Origin: Streptomyces cavernae
GTDB lineage: Bacteria > Actinomycetota > Actinomycetes > Streptomycetales > Streptomycetaceae
Direction of reading: 5' to 3'
Assembly: GCF_004023625.1 (NCBI RefSeq)
Contig: NZ_RPDJ01000001.1
Coordinates: forward strand, 186,001 to 250,000
DNA: 64,000 nucleotides
A model generated the notes under the pieces. It saw only the letters and a program-made list of their open reading frames with translations, was not told the DNA's origin and searched no databases. Below are positions 17,744 to 26,751 of this stretch, piece by piece. A program made the translations under genes and the position numbers. Within the stretch, counting starts at the first letter, position 1. The number at the start of each line of letters is the position of its first letter.

Positions 17744-18175
17744 ATGACACGCCCCATCCCCGCCACGCACAGCCAGCTCGACCAGCTGCTCACCGGATTG
17801 GTGGACCGCGTCGCCGAGGTGGACCACGCCGTCGTGCTCTCCGAGGACGGACTGGTCGTCAGCAGGTCGACGGGGTTCCTCAGGGACGACGCCGAGCGGC
17901 TGGCGGCCACCGCCTCCGGTCTGATGAGCCTCAGCAGGGGGGTCAGCCTGGACTTCCGCCGCGGTGCCGTGCGGCAGGCCCTCATCGAGATGCGCAACGG
18001 CTTCCTGATCCTCACCACCGCCGGAGCCGGCGCCCATCTGGCCGTGCTCACCAGTCAGGGCGCGGACGTCGGGGTGGTGGCGTATCAGATGAACATGCTG
18101 GTGAAGAAGATCGGCGAGCATCTCAGCGCGGCCCCTCGTGCCGATGTCGCCGCAGCGGTCCGCAACGGCGAGTGA
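17744..18175 (+). CDS. cvnB: Conservon roadblock/LC7 protein CvnB
   Basis: A 143-aa roadblock/LC7-domain protein. Characteristic stretches are LDQLLTGLVDRVAEVDHAVV, LSEDGLVVSRS and ILTTAGAGAHLAVLTSQGAD. In conservons CvnB is thought to act with the CvnD GTPase, like a GAP or scaffold. ATG 17744 is preferred because AAGGAC lies seven bases upstream. An ATG at 17729 overlaps the cvnA stop and would add five residues. It sits directly between cvnA and cvnC. Confidence 0.92.
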   Translation: MTRPIPATHSQLDQLLTGLVDRVAEVDHAVVLSEDGLVVSRSTGFLRDDAERLAATASGLMSLSRGVSLDFRRGAVRQALIEMRNGFLILTTAGAGAHLAVLTSQGADVGVVAYQMNMLVKKIGEHLSAAPRADVAAAVRNGE

Positions 18176-18176
18176 G

Positions 18177-18530
18177 GTGAGCGGAGGCGACGCGGGTGGC
18201 CGCCTGGTGCGGCCGTTTGCGCTGACCGGGGGCCGGACCAGGCCCCGTAACGAGTTCACCCTGATCACGGTGGTGAGCGCCGTCGATCCGCCGCCCGCCC
18301 GGCGCGGCCGGCAACAGCCCGAACACGCCCGCATTCTGCGCATGTGCGGAAAACCGATCGCCGTCGCGGAGCTCGCGGCCCTGCTCGACCTGCCGATGAG
18401 CGTGGTCGCCATCATGCTCTGCGACCTGCTGGAGGCGGGCCGGATCACCGTGCACCCACCTCGCGTCGTCTCCCCATCCCAGGACATCCACTTGCTGCAG
18501 AAAGTGAGGGACGGCCTTGGCCGGCTCTGA
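18177..18530 (+). CDS. cvnC: Conservon DUF742 protein CvnC
   Basis: A 117-aa DUF742 protein. It contains RLVRPFALTGGRTRP near the N terminus and a winged-helix-like region (PIAVAELAALLDLPMSVVAI, then LLEAGRITVHPP). GTG 18177 begins one base after the cvnB stop and just before the conserved GGRLVRPF region. In-frame GTG 18138 and ATG 18144 lie inside cvnB and would add 11-13 residues. The function is a component of the Cvn complex; biochemistry is poorly known. Confidence 0.9.
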   Translation: MSGGDAGGRLVRPFALTGGRTRPRNEFTLITVVSAVDPPPARRGRQQPEHARILRMCGKPIAVAELAALLDLPMSVVAIMLCDLLEAGRITVHPPRVVSPSQDIHLLQKVRDGLGRL

Positions 18531-19110
18531 CCACACCGCCCAGCGGGTGGCTGAAGCACCCGACACGGTGAAGATACTGATCGCCGGCGGATTCGGCGTC
18601 GGCAAGACGACCATGGTCGGATCGGTCAGCGAGATCATCCCGCTGCGCACCGAGGAACGCCTGACCTCCGCCGGCCTGGGGGTCGACGACCTCGACGGCA
18701 TCGAGGACAAGAATGCCACCACCGTGGCCCTGGACTTCGGCCGGATCACCATCAGCCAGGAACTCGTGCTCTACCTGTTCGGTACGCCCGGGCAGCAGCG
18801 GTTCTGGTTCATGTGGAACGACCTCGCCGTCGGCGCGCTGGGCGCCGTGGTCCTCGTCGACGTACGACGGCCCAAGTCCAGCTTCGCCGCCATCGACTTC
18901 TTCGAACGGCGCAACATACCGTTCGTCATAGGCGTCAACGGCTTCCACGGTGAGCACCCCTACTCGCCCGAGGAGATCCGTGAGGCGCTGGCGCTGCCCG
19001 AGGGGACCCAGGTACTGCTGTGCGACGCGCGGGAACGCAAGTCGTGCCGTGACGTACTGATCGCCCTCATCGACCAGTTGATCGCCTCCGCCGCCGACAA
19101 CCGCGCCTGA
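18517..19110 (+). CDS. cvnD: Conservon small GTPase-like protein CvnD
   Basis: A 197-aa Ras-like GTP-binding protein. The P-loop is GGFGVGKTT at about residues 25-33. The switch-II region reads FGTPGQQRFW rather than the canonical DxxGQ, as usual for CvnD. The expected NKxD guanine-specificity motif is replaced by VNGFHG. The start is TTG 18517, with GAGGG six bases upstream, inside the last codons of cvnC (14-base overlap), indicating coupled translation. Confidence 0.92.
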   Translation: MAGSDHTAQRVAEAPDTVKILIAGGFGVGKTTMVGSVSEIIPLRTEERLTSAGLGVDDLDGIEDKNATTVALDFGRITISQELVLYLFGTPGQQRFWFMWNDLAVGALGAVVLVDVRRPKSSFAAIDFFERRNIPFVIGVNGFHGEHPYSPEEIREALALPEGTQVLLCDARERKSCRDVLIALIDQLIASAADNRA

Positions 19111-19212
19111 AAACCCGGTGCGCGGTCCCCGGCCGGCTCCCTAGACTCGCCGACGAATCGCGCGCCGCGGGCCCTCGCAGCGCGCGCCGTGACGAGCGAG
19201 GGGAGCCGGGCC

Positions 19213-19329
19213 GTGCGTTACCGCACCGCTGTCGTCGTTCCCCGCTCCCTCCACGAGGTGATTCTGGTGTCCTCGTCCATCCGGTGCCGGCTGCGCGGCC
19301 GGAACCGGATGCCCGCGACGAACACCTGA
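19213..19329 (+). CDS. Possible 38-residue leader peptide before EF-G2
   Basis: GTG 19213 is preceded by GGGGAG seven bases upstream and opens 38 codons to TGA 19327. The product is basic ([13 protein letters not shown] at the start). A -10-like TAGACT lies at 19142-19147. It is upstream of, and in the same direction as, the EF-G paralogue gene, and a strong hairpin follows at 19408. It may be a regulatory upstream ORF or chance. No homologue is known to me. Confidence 0.3.
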   Translation: MRYRTAVVVPRSLHEVILVSSSIRCRLRGRNRMPATNT

Positions 19330-19407
19330 CGCACGCCCTTCCACCCCCTTCCGGTTCGCCGTACGGCCCTGTGGCCGTGCGGGCCGCAGGAGCGTACGCC
19401 GAAGGGC

Positions 19408-19426
19408 CGCCGGGCGTCGCCCGGCG
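19408..19426 (+). promoter_or_regulatory. GC hairpin in the EF-G2 leader
   Basis: CGCCGGGC at 19408-19415 and GCCCGGCG at 19419-19426 form a perfect 8-bp stem with a three-base loop. It sits 64 bases before the EF-G2 start and 79 bases after the candidate leader peptide. There is no following U tract. It may be an attenuator or ribosome-pausing element. Confidence 0.35.
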
Positions 19427-19489
19427 CCTGCCGTTCGTCCGGGAAATCGCGCTGCCTCATTCACCTGTTCACCCGAAAGGCCAAGGGCC

Positions 19490-21565
19490 GTGCGCACCAA
19501 CCCGAGCCGTCACCTCGACCGCCCCCTGACCGCCGTCCGCAACCTGGGCATCCTCGCCCACGTCGACGCCGGGAAGACCACCGTCACCGAACGGTTCCTG
19601 TACGCCGCCGGAACCACCCACAAACGCGGCGAGGTCCACGACGGCACCACCGTCACCGACTTCGACTCCCAGGAACGCGACCGCGGCATCACCATCTTCG
19701 CCGCGGCGGTCGGCTGCGACTGGAGCGGACACCGGATCAACCTCATCGACACACCGGGCCATGTCGACTTCGCCGACGAGGTCGAGCGCTCGCTCCGGGT
19801 GCTCGACGGCGCGATCGCAGTGTTCGACGCGGTCGCGGGGGTCGAGCCGCAGAGCGAGTCGGTGTGGCGGCAGGCCGACCGGCACGGTGTGCCGAGGATC
19901 GCCTTCGTCAACAAGCTGGACCGCGCCGGCGCCGACCTGGACACGGCCGTCGAGTCGATCCGGCGGCGGCTGCACCCGGCTCCGCTGGTGGTGCAGCTGC
20001 CGATCGGTGCGGAGGACGGCTTCACCGGTGTGGTGGACCTCCTGCGCATGCGGGCGCTGGTCTGGGCGGACGGCCGGGACGGCGTGCGGGAGAGCCCGGT
20101 ACCGGACGCACTGCGGGAGGAGGCGCTGCGCCGACGCCGCTCGCTTCAGGAGGCGGTCGCCGAACTCCATCCCCTCGCTCTGGAGGAGTTCTGCGCGCGG
20201 GGCGAACTCTCGGCGCCGTCGCTCGCGAGGGCGCTGCGGGACCTGACTCACAGTGGTGAGGGCGTGGTCGTGCTGTGCGGCTCCGCCTACCGCAACCGCG
20301 GCATCGAGCCGCTCCTCGATGCCGTCGTGGCGTACCTGCCCGCGCCGCCGGACGTACCCGCCGTGCGCGGCACCGTCGACGGCGCGGTCCAGGAGCGGCC
20401 CGCCGACCCGCGGGCGCCGTTCGCGGCACTGGCGTTCAAGGTGCAGTCGACCGCCACGGGACGGCTGACGTTCCTGCGGGTGTACTCGGGCACCTTGCGG
20501 AAGGGGGAGACCGTGCTGGACGTGGGCGCCGGACGCACCGAACGGGTCGGCCGGATCCTGCGGGTCCAGGCGGACCGGCACGCGGAGGTGGACCGTGCGG
20601 TGGCCGGGGACATCGTCGCCGTCGTCGGGCTGAAGTCGGCCCGGCCCGGGGCGACCCTGTGTGCGCCCGCGGCTCCGCTGCTGCTCGAACCTCCCGGTGT
20701 CGCCGACCCGGTCGTCTCGGTGGCCGTCGAGGCCCGCCGGAGCACGGACACCGACCGGCTGGCAACGGCACTGGCACGACTGGCCGAGGAGGATCCCTCG
20801 CTGACGGTGCGGACCGACCCGGAGACCGGGCAGACCCTGCTGTCGGGGATGGGCGAGCTGCATCTGGAGGTGGCGGTGGAGCGGATCCGGCGCGAGGCCG
20901 GCCTGGCCGTCGGTGTCGGCCGCCCGCGGGTGGCCTACCGGGAGACGGTCGTCCGCGGCGTGTCCGGACTGGTGTACCGGCACGTCAAACAGGACGGTGG
21001 CGCGGGCCAGTTCGCGCACGTGGTGCTGGACGTCGAACCCCTGGAGACGGTGACGGGGTTCGCGTTCCGTTCGAGTGTCGTGGGCGGACGGGTACCGCAG
21101 GAGTACGTGCGGGCCGTGGAGGCTGGATGCCGGGACGCGCTTGCCGAGGGCCCGCTCGGCGGTCACCCGGTGACCGGTCTCGGGGTCGTGCTGACCGACG
21201 GCGCCACCCATCCGAAGGACTCGTCGGAGATGGCGTTCCGGACGGCCGGCCGACTCGCCCTCAGGGAGGCGCTGCGGGCGAGCGCGATGGCCCTGCTGGA
21301 GCCGGTGGTCGAGGTCACGGTCACCGTCCCCGAGGACGCGGTCGGCTCCGTCCTGGGGGATCTGGCGGCCCGTCGCGGCCGGGTCTCCGGCTCGACCGTC
21401 CGAGCGGGCGCCGCGGTGATCACGGCGACGGTGCCGTTGGCCGAACTGTTCGGCTACGCGACCCGGTTGCGCAGCCGGACCCAGGGCCGCGGCTCCTTCA
21501 CCGCCCGCCCCACGGGCTATGCCCTGGCACCTCAGGGGGCACCTGAGGCGCAGCGGTCGCGGTAG
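19490..21565 (+). CDS. Elongation factor G paralogue (EF-G2 type)
   Basis: A 691-aa translational GTPase. G1 is AHVDAGKTT at residues 23-31, then [15 protein letters not shown] and FVNKLD. Domains II-V follow, with [12 protein letters not shown] and the C-terminal GxGSF-like [13 protein letters not shown]. It belongs to the EF-G-like group widespread in actinobacteria as a second EF-G; tetracycline-protection proteins are more distant relatives. It is not in a str operon, supporting a paralogue role. GTG 19490 is preceded by AAGG. Role in translation or ribosome rescue is unknown. Confidence 0.88.
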   Translation: MRTNPSRHLDRPLTAVRNLGILAHVDAGKTTVTERFLYAAGTTHKRGEVHDGTTVTDFDSQERDRGITIFAAAVGCDWSGHRINLIDTPGHVDFADEVERSLRVLDGAIAVFDAVAGVEPQSESVWRQADRHGVPRIAFVNKLDRAGADLDTAVESIRRRLHPAPLVVQLPIGAEDGFTGVVDLLRMRALVWADGRDGVRESPVPDALREEALRRRRSLQEAVAELHPLALEEFCARGELSAPSLARALRDLTHSGEGVVVLCGSAYRNRGIEPLLDAVVAYLPAPPDVPAVRGTVDGAVQERPADPRAPFAALAFKVQSTATGRLTFLRVYSGTLRKGETVLDVGAGRTERVGRILRVQADRHAEVDRAVAGDIVAVVGLKSARPGATLCAPAAPLLLEPPGVADPVVSVAVEARRSTDTDRLATALARLAEEDPSLTVRTDPETGQTLLSGMGELHLEVAVERIRREAGLAVGVGRPRVAYRETVVRGVSGLVYRHVKQDGGAGQFAHVVLDVEPLETVTGFAFRSSVVGGRVPQEYVRAVEAGCRDALAEGPLGGHPVTGLGVVLTDGATHPKDSSEMAFRTAGRLALREALRASAMALLEPVVEVTVTVPEDAVGSVLGDLAARRGRVSGSTVRAGAAVITATVPLAELFGYATRLRSRTQGRGSFTARPTGYALAPQGAPEAQRSR

Positions 21566-21571
21566 CGGCTG

Positions 21572-21709
21572 GGGCCTGTGTCGGAAGTAGCGTCGTTCGC
21601 CCGAAGGGCGGGCCGGGCGGCGTCGATGGGGGTCCCCCGCGCGAGCTCGGGTCCGAGCGTGGGGAGCGTGCCGGGCGTCGGCCGGCAGCGCCACTTCCGG
21701 CACAGGCCC
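21572..21709. repeat. MITE-like dispersed repeat with 22-bp terminal inverted repeats
   Basis: A left end beginning GGGCCTGTGTCGGAAGTAG and a right end, read in reverse complement GGGCCTGTGCCGGAAGTGG, match at 19 of 22 positions and enclose 138 bp. The interior carries its own palindrome GGGGGTCCCCC and a GGCGGCGTCG...CCGGGCGTCGG pair. No coding potential or clear target duplication is visible. It resembles short intergenic elements recurring in Streptomyces genomes, recalled rather than searched. It lies just after the EF-G2 gene. Confidence 0.55.
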
Positions 21710-21710
21710 T

Positions 21711-21743
21711 GGATGGCCCCGCCCACCACGGGCGGGGCCATCC
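21711..21743 (+). terminator. Strong intrinsic-type hairpin
   Basis: A 14-bp perfect stem: GGATGGCCCCGCCC (21711-21724) and its complement at 21730-21743 with loop ACCAC. It is the first strong hairpin downstream of EF-G2 outside the dispersed repeat. No U run follows, which is common for Streptomyces terminators. Confidence 0.65.
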
Positions 21744-21874
21744 GTGGGACGAGCGCACGCAGGTCACTTACCACCCGTGTACACCATTTGCGCGGAACGA
21801 GTGGTGTGTCATGGAGATAGCTGACTAACTTCCTATGACCGGAAAATACCCAGTGGGTCATAGGTGGGACGCCG

Positions 21875-23815
21875 ATGACGAACGTAACTCGCCACAGCCG
21901 ACTCGACGTCGACGTCGTGGTCGTCGGCTCGGGATTCGGGGGTTCCGTCGCCGCCTGCCGACTCGCCGAGGGCGGCCGGTCCGTGGTGGTGCTGGAACGG
22001 GGCAAGGCCTACGCGCCGGGGAGCTTCCCGCGTACCCCCGCCGCCATGGCCCGCAACTTCTGGGACCCGAGCGAGGGCATGCACGGGCTGTTCGACATCT
22101 GGTCGTTCCGCGGACTGGAGGGTGTCGTCTCCAGCGGGCTGGGCGGCGGCTCCCTCATCTACGCCAACGTCCTGCTCCGCAAGGACGAGCGCTGGTTCGT
22201 GCACGAGTCCCCGCTCCCCGGCGGTGGTTACGAGCACTGGCCGATCGGCCGCGCCGACCTCGACCCGCACTACGACCGGGTCGAGCGCATGCTCGACGCC
22301 ACCCCGTACCCGTACCCCGACACACCGAAGACCGTCGCCCTGCACGAGGCGGCGGACCGGCTCGGCCTCGATGTCTCGCGGCCACCGCTCGCCGTCACCT
22401 TCGCCCCCGGCGCCGGCGCCCAGCCGGTGGCGGGGGCACCGATTCCGGACGCCGGGTACGGGAACATCCACGGACTGCCCCGCAGCACCTGCCGGATGTG
22501 CGGCGAGTGCGACCTCGGCTGCAACGTCGGTGCGAAGAACACCCTCGACCACACCTACCTGTCGGCCGCGCGGCACCACGGCGCGGACATCCGTACCCGC
22601 TGTGAGGTGCGCAGTTTCGCCCCGCTCCCCGACGGCGGCTACGAGGTGCGCTACGTCGTCCACGACGCGGCCGACGAAGGCAGCCGGACGGCCACCGCCC
22701 GGCTCCCGCTGCACCGGATCAGCTGCGCCCGCCTGGTGCTGGCGGCCGGCACGTTCGGTTCGACGTACCTGTTGCTCCGCAACCGCTCCGCGCTGCGCGG
22801 CATCAGCCGAGCGCTCGGCACCAGGTTCTGCGGCAACGGCGACCTGCTGGGGCTGATGGTCAACGCGACCGACGGCGCCGGGGGACCGGGCACCGGACAC
22901 GTCGGCAGGAGGGGCGGTCCGCGCCGGCTGGAGAGCAGCACGGGATGCGTCATCACCAGTGCCGTCCGGGTCGGTGACGAAGTGGACGGCGACGGCGCCT
23001 CGGGGCGCGGCTACTACATCGAGGACGCCGGCTACCCCGCGTTCGTCGACTGGCTCGCCGAGGTCGCGCAGGTGCCCGGCGGTATCCGCCGCACCGCCGG
23101 CTTCGCCGTGCAGCGGCTGCGGTCCCGGCTGGGCCTCGACCCGCGCAGCAACATCAGCCGGCAACTCGCCGCCTGGCTGGGCCCGGCGGCCTTCTCGGAG
23201 TCGTCGCTGCCCCTGCTCGGCATGGGACGTGACGTCCCCGACGGCCGTATGAGCCTGCGCCGCGGCCACCTGGACATCGACTGGACCACCCGGACGTCCC
23301 GCCGTTACTTCGAACGGGTCCGGTCCACCATGAGCGAGATGGCCGAGGTCCTCGGCGCCGAGTTCCGCGACAACCCGCTGTGGTGGACCCGCCGGGTGGT
23401 CACCGTGCACCCGCTGGGTGGCGCACCGATGGGCCGGAACCCGGTGGAGGGCGTCTGCGACTCCTACGGCGAGGTCTTCGGACTGCCGGGCCTGCATGTG
23501 CTCGACGGCGCGGCACTGCCCGGACCGGTGGGCGCCAACCCCTCCCTGACGATCGCCGCCTTCGCCGACCGGGCCTGCGACCACATCCTCGATCAGCCCG
23601 CACAGCCGCGGATCGCGCTGCGAGCGACGACGACCGCGGCGAAGGAAACCACGGCGGCGCCGACCACGGCCCCGCCCGTCGCCGCGCGTTCCTCCGCCCA
23701 CGGTGAACCGCCGGGCGGCCCATCCCTCACCGAGAAGGGGCAGGGTCACATCGCACTCGACGTCGACCATCCGGAAAAGGACACGAACCCGGACGGACGC
23801 TCGGACAAAGCCTGA
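21875..23815 (+). CDS. GMC oxidoreductase, cholesterol-oxidase-like
   Basis: A 646-aa FAD enzyme. The FAD-binding motif VVVVGSGFGGSVAACRLAEG lies at residues 14-33. It also has SSGLGGGSLIYANVL, a cysteine cluster CRMCGECDLGC near residue 207, and the C-terminal GMC signatures VHPLGGAPMG and GANPSLTIAAFADR. It resembles cholesterol oxidase-like GMC proteins oxidising alcohols or sterols. The core is intact. The last ~60 residues are Pro/Thr-rich and end in SLTEKGQGHIALDVDH, which in longer relatives continues into a C-terminal domain found here in another frame just downstream. ATG 21875 has AGGTGGG upstream. Confidence 0.85.
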   Translation: MTNVTRHSRLDVDVVVVGSGFGGSVAACRLAEGGRSVVVLERGKAYAPGSFPRTPAAMARNFWDPSEGMHGLFDIWSFRGLEGVVSSGLGGGSLIYANVLLRKDERWFVHESPLPGGGYEHWPIGRADLDPHYDRVERMLDATPYPYPDTPKTVALHEAADRLGLDVSRPPLAVTFAPGAGAQPVAGAPIPDAGYGNIHGLPRSTCRMCGECDLGCNVGAKNTLDHTYLSAARHHGADIRTRCEVRSFAPLPDGGYEVRYVVHDAADEGSRTATARLPLHRISCARLVLAAGTFGSTYLLLRNRSALRGISRALGTRFCGNGDLLGLMVNATDGAGGPGTGHVGRRGGPRRLESSTGCVITSAVRVGDEVDGDGASGRGYYIEDAGYPAFVDWLAEVAQVPGGIRRTAGFAVQRLRSRLGLDPRSNISRQLAAWLGPAAFSESSLPLLGMGRDVPDGRMSLRRGHLDIDWTTRTSRRYFERVRSTMSEMAEVLGAEFRDNPLWWTRRVVTVHPLGGAPMGRNPVEGVCDSYGEVFGLPGLHVLDGAALPGPVGANPSLTIAAFADRACDHILDQPAQPRIALRATTTAAKETTAAPTTAPPVAARSSAHGEPPGGPSLTEKGQGHIALDVDHPEKDTNPDGRSDKA

Positions 23816-24012
23816 TGTTCCGGCTCAGCATCACCGCCGCCGACTTGGTCCGCCGTCTCACCGACCCCGACCACCCGGCCACCGCCACCGACCCCGACCA
23901 GCCGGCCACCGCCACCGGCCACGTCCACTGCGACGTCCTGGGTGTCCTGCTCCCGGTCGAGCGTGGCTGGCACCACCTCTTCACCCGCGACGACGACCCG
24001 CGTCGGCGCCGC
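23815..24012 (+). pseudogene. Detached remnant of the GMC C-terminal domain
   Basis: Immediately after the GMC stop (TGATG overlap at 23813-23817) a second frame reads MFRLSITAADLVRRLTDPD, then TGHVHCDVLG and LPVERGWHHLF. This is the kind of segment that follows the FAD domain in larger GMC/esterase fusion proteins. It ends in low-complexity Arg-rich sequence. Bases 23864-23890 and 23891-23917 are a 27-bp tandem duplication with one mismatch (DPDHPATAT/DPDQPATAT). A frameshift and decay of a longer ancestor is the simplest reading. The frame stays open into the metallophosphoesterase but is unlikely to be translated as one protein. Confidence 0.5.
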
Positions 24013-24246
24013 ACGCAAAACCGGCCGCACCTGCGCGCCCCCGGCGGCAACCCCCGTCGGAACCGGTGCTCGGCGCGGACGTTATCTTCATCCGAACAGT
24101 CGGCTTCGCCCTGGCAGTTGACGACGTTCCGGAGCGAGGGACCGCATACCGTACGTGTCCTCGAACGCTTCAAACGGCTGTTCCCGGGCGAGTTGTGGCC
24201 GTCCACGACCCGCACTGCGGGCCGGGCGAGGGAGCAGGGCAGCGGG

Positions 24247-26115
24247 ATGAACGTAAGCGAGTTGCGCGAGCACGCGACGCGGCTCGGCTTCACGCCACAA
24301 GAGGCGGTGCGCTGGCTGGCACCGCGGGAACTGGTGCGCACCGCGGTCAAGGTCATGCTGGCCGATGTCTTCGCCGACTACTCGGACAAGCGGGAGATCC
24401 AGGGCTCGCTCGACGCGGAACTCCTGCACGCCCCCCTCGGCCGCCCCGACGCGACGGAACTCTGGATCGACTATGTGGCCGACCTCGGTGACGGCTTCGA
24501 CGCGACGAGTTCGGTGGCGTGGAGCCTGGCCGCGGACGAGATCACCGTCGAGGGGACCGGCGGTGTGCCGTCCCGGCTGACCCGGGGTTCACTGCTCGTC
24601 CTCGGCGGGGACGAGGTGTACCCGGCGGCGTCCGCGACGGCGTACGAGGACCGCATGAAGGGCCCCTACCGAGCGGCCCTGCCCGCCGCCGACGACCGGC
24701 CGCTCATGGTCGCCCTGCCCGGCAACCACGACTGGTACGACGGACTCACCGCGTTCCTGCGGATGTTCGCCCAGCAACACGCCATCGGCGGCTGGCAGAC
24801 CGCGCAGACCCGCAGCTACTTCTGTGTCCGACTGCCCGAGCGCTGGTGGCTCGTCGGCCTGGACAGCCAACTCGGCTCCTATCTCGACGCGCCCCAACTG
24901 CGCTATTTCGAGACCCACTTGTCGGCCAACCTACGGCCCGGTGACGGCGTCGTCGTCTGCTCCGCCAAACCCACCTGGGTGGAGAGCGCCGAACACGACG
25001 CCGACGCCTTCAACGCCCTGCACTGGTTCGACCGCAACTACGTCCGCACCCGGGTGGACCCGCGTACGGGACAGCGTGAGGAGACGCACGCGTCGATCCG
25101 GCTGTGGCTGACCGGCGACAAGCACCACTACGCCCGCTATGCCGAACGCCTCCCCGGGGACCCACCCGGTTCCGGCGAACTGCCTCCGGACCCGCGGCGC
25201 GGCCAGATGGTCACGTGTGGGATGGGCGGCGCCTATCTGGGGTCGACCGAGACCCTGCCCGCCGTCCTGCCGCTGCCTTCTCCCGCATCGAGGATGCGGG
25301 AGAAGGACAACCCGCCGAGGGAGTTCGTCCGCGGACCGGTGACCAGCCCCGGTATCGCGGAGTCCCGCCGTATCGCCTGGGGCATCGCCCAGCCGTGGGG
25401 GCGGCGCTGGCTGCCCCGCCGCAACCCCGGGTTCGCCGAGCTGACCGCCGGCGTGCACGCGGTCCTCTTCCTCCTGCTGGGCTATCTGCTCGCCTTCATG
25501 ATGGGGCTGAACCGCCCCGTCCCGGCGGTACGTGCCGCCGGCGCCGGGGATCTCGGCGGCTTCGCCGCCCTGTGTGCGGCCGCCGCGGTGGTGCCGCCGG
25601 TCATCGGCCGGCTCCGCCGGCTCGTCCGTGGCCGCCCGCGCCGGCCGTCGTCCGGGACGACGGCGGCCGTACTCCTGCAGTTCGCGGTGGCGCTGGCGAT
25701 CCTCGCGGTCGTCGTGGCGCTGCCGTTCCCGGCGTCGTGGCCCGGATGGCTGGTCCTCGCCGTGTGTCTGGCGGTCGCCGGAGTGCTGGGCGCGCTGGTG
25801 GGCTCGGAGGTCTTCGCACTGTGGATGATGACGCGGCGCCGGGGCGCGGTCGCCGACTGGCAGATGTCGGGCCAGTCCATCGAGGAGCGCAAGGGCTTCC
25901 TCCGGCTGCACATCGCACCGGGCGGTGACCTCACGCTGTACCCGCTGGCCCTGGACCGCATCTGCCGCGACTGGCACCTCGTGGAGGACCCGGGCGGCGA
26001 CAAGCGGCCGGCGCCCGCCGACCCGCCGGCCGTGCGGCTGATCGAGGACCCCATCGTCATCGCGCGTGAGGCACCCCGCCACGAGCGCAGGCAGTCACCC
26101 GGCGCGGGTCGATGA
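24247..26115 (+). CDS. Membrane-attached metallophosphoesterase
   Basis: A 622-aa protein. The calcineurin-like domain occupies the first half: LVLGGDEVYP, ALPGNHDWYDGL and LTGDKHHYARY give the Asp, Asn-His and His metal ligands. The second half has about four hydrophobic segments (AVLFLLLGYLLAFMMG, then FAVALAILAVVVALPF) and a cytoplasmic tail. ATG 24247 starts the ordered sequence with GAGGGAG upstream. The frame is open back to 23815, but that part matches the GMC remnant and low complexity. Adjacency to a cholesterol-oxidase-like gene suggests a lipid or steroid phosphate role, by inference only. Confidence 0.75.
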   Translation: MNVSELREHATRLGFTPQEAVRWLAPRELVRTAVKVMLADVFADYSDKREIQGSLDAELLHAPLGRPDATELWIDYVADLGDGFDATSSVAWSLAADEITVEGTGGVPSRLTRGSLLVLGGDEVYPAASATAYEDRMKGPYRAALPAADDRPLMVALPGNHDWYDGLTAFLRMFAQQHAIGGWQTAQTRSYFCVRLPERWWLVGLDSQLGSYLDAPQLRYFETHLSANLRPGDGVVVCSAKPTWVESAEHDADAFNALHWFDRNYVRTRVDPRTGQREETHASIRLWLTGDKHHYARYAERLPGDPPGSGELPPDPRRGQMVTCGMGGAYLGSTETLPAVLPLPSPASRMREKDNPPREFVRGPVTSPGIAESRRIAWGIAQPWGRRWLPRRNPGFAELTAGVHAVLFLLLGYLLAFMMGLNRPVPAVRAAGAGDLGGFAALCAAAAVVPPVIGRLRRLVRGRPRRPSSGTTAAVLLQFAVALAILAVVVALPFPASWPGWLVLAVCLAVAGVLGALVGSEVFALWMMTRRRGAVADWQMSGQSIEERKGFLRLHIAPGGDLTLYPLALDRICRDWHLVEDPGGDKRPAPADPPAVRLIEDPIVIAREAPRHERRQSPGAGR

Positions 26116-26298
26116 GAGGCAGACGGTGGGCACGTGGGGCGACTTGTTGACGGCTCATCTTCCGTGGCCGGGGCCGTTCAGGGATGCGATCACCATCGCT
26201 GTGAGGTGGGATGGAAGAGGACCGGGGGAATCGAGTGCGATCGGCCGACGGAAGCTGCGATCGCGTCCTGAACCGAGCCGAGGAACAGCTGGAGAACG

Positions 26299-26724
26299 AT
26301 GACCGACTCACGTCACGATCTCGAAGCCGTACCCATTCTGGTGCGGGTGGCGCCCTCCGACGGTGCGTACCCCGATCACACCGACCACGCCGAGTACGCC
26401 GGTGACACGGCCGAGGAAGAGCTCGAGAGGATCGCCGAGCGCGCTCCGTTCTCGCTCCCTTGGCGTGAGCCCTCCGTCGAGGTGGACGAGGAGTCGCTGC
26501 GGCTGAAGGACTTGCAGGCGAGTTTCGAGCGGATCCAGCGGCAGGTGGCATCGATCATGGAGGGCTCGGGCGGCCGGGGGAACGGCTTCGGGGTCACCGA
26601 GGTGACGGCCAGGCTGGGGGTGTCGGCGAAGGGAGGACTCGCCTTCGTCGCCGAGGCCGGGATCGAGGCATCCATCGAGGTGAAGTTCGTGGCGGCGGCC
26701 CGGGAGGACGGCGGTACCGCCTGA
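26299..26724 (+). CDS. Small protein resembling peptidase/trypsin-co-occurring (Pepco/trypco) domains
   Basis: A 141-aa soluble protein. The first 30 residues are acidic and His-rich; the conserved core is FGVTEVTARLGVSAKGGLAF followed by VAEAGIEASIEVKFV. This Gly/Ala-rich beta pattern resembles the small effector-associated Pepco or trypco1 domains found beside peptidases and conflict-system proteins. No protease gene is adjacent here. GGAG lies six bases before ATG 26299. The family call is from memory of the pattern and is tentative. Confidence 0.55.
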   Translation: MTDSRHDLEAVPILVRVAPSDGAYPDHTDHAEYAGDTAEEELERIAERAPFSLPWREPSVEVDEESLRLKDLQASFERIQRQVASIMEGSGGRGNGFGVTEVTARLGVSAKGGLAFVAEAGIEASIEVKFVAAAREDGGTA

Positions 26725-26751
26725 CGTGCGGACCCGCGTCACGGCCGGAGG

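Noticed and set aside
19490..21565. Tetracycline ribosomal-protection protein
   Set aside because: The sequence is closer to the actinobacterial EF-G2-like group, with no resistance-gene context; resistance would need experimental support.
23815..26115. A single 766-aa metallophosphoesterase starting at 23815
   Set aside because: The first 65 residues match a GMC C-terminal segment and the next 75 are low complexity; the phosphoesterase begins sensibly at 24247.
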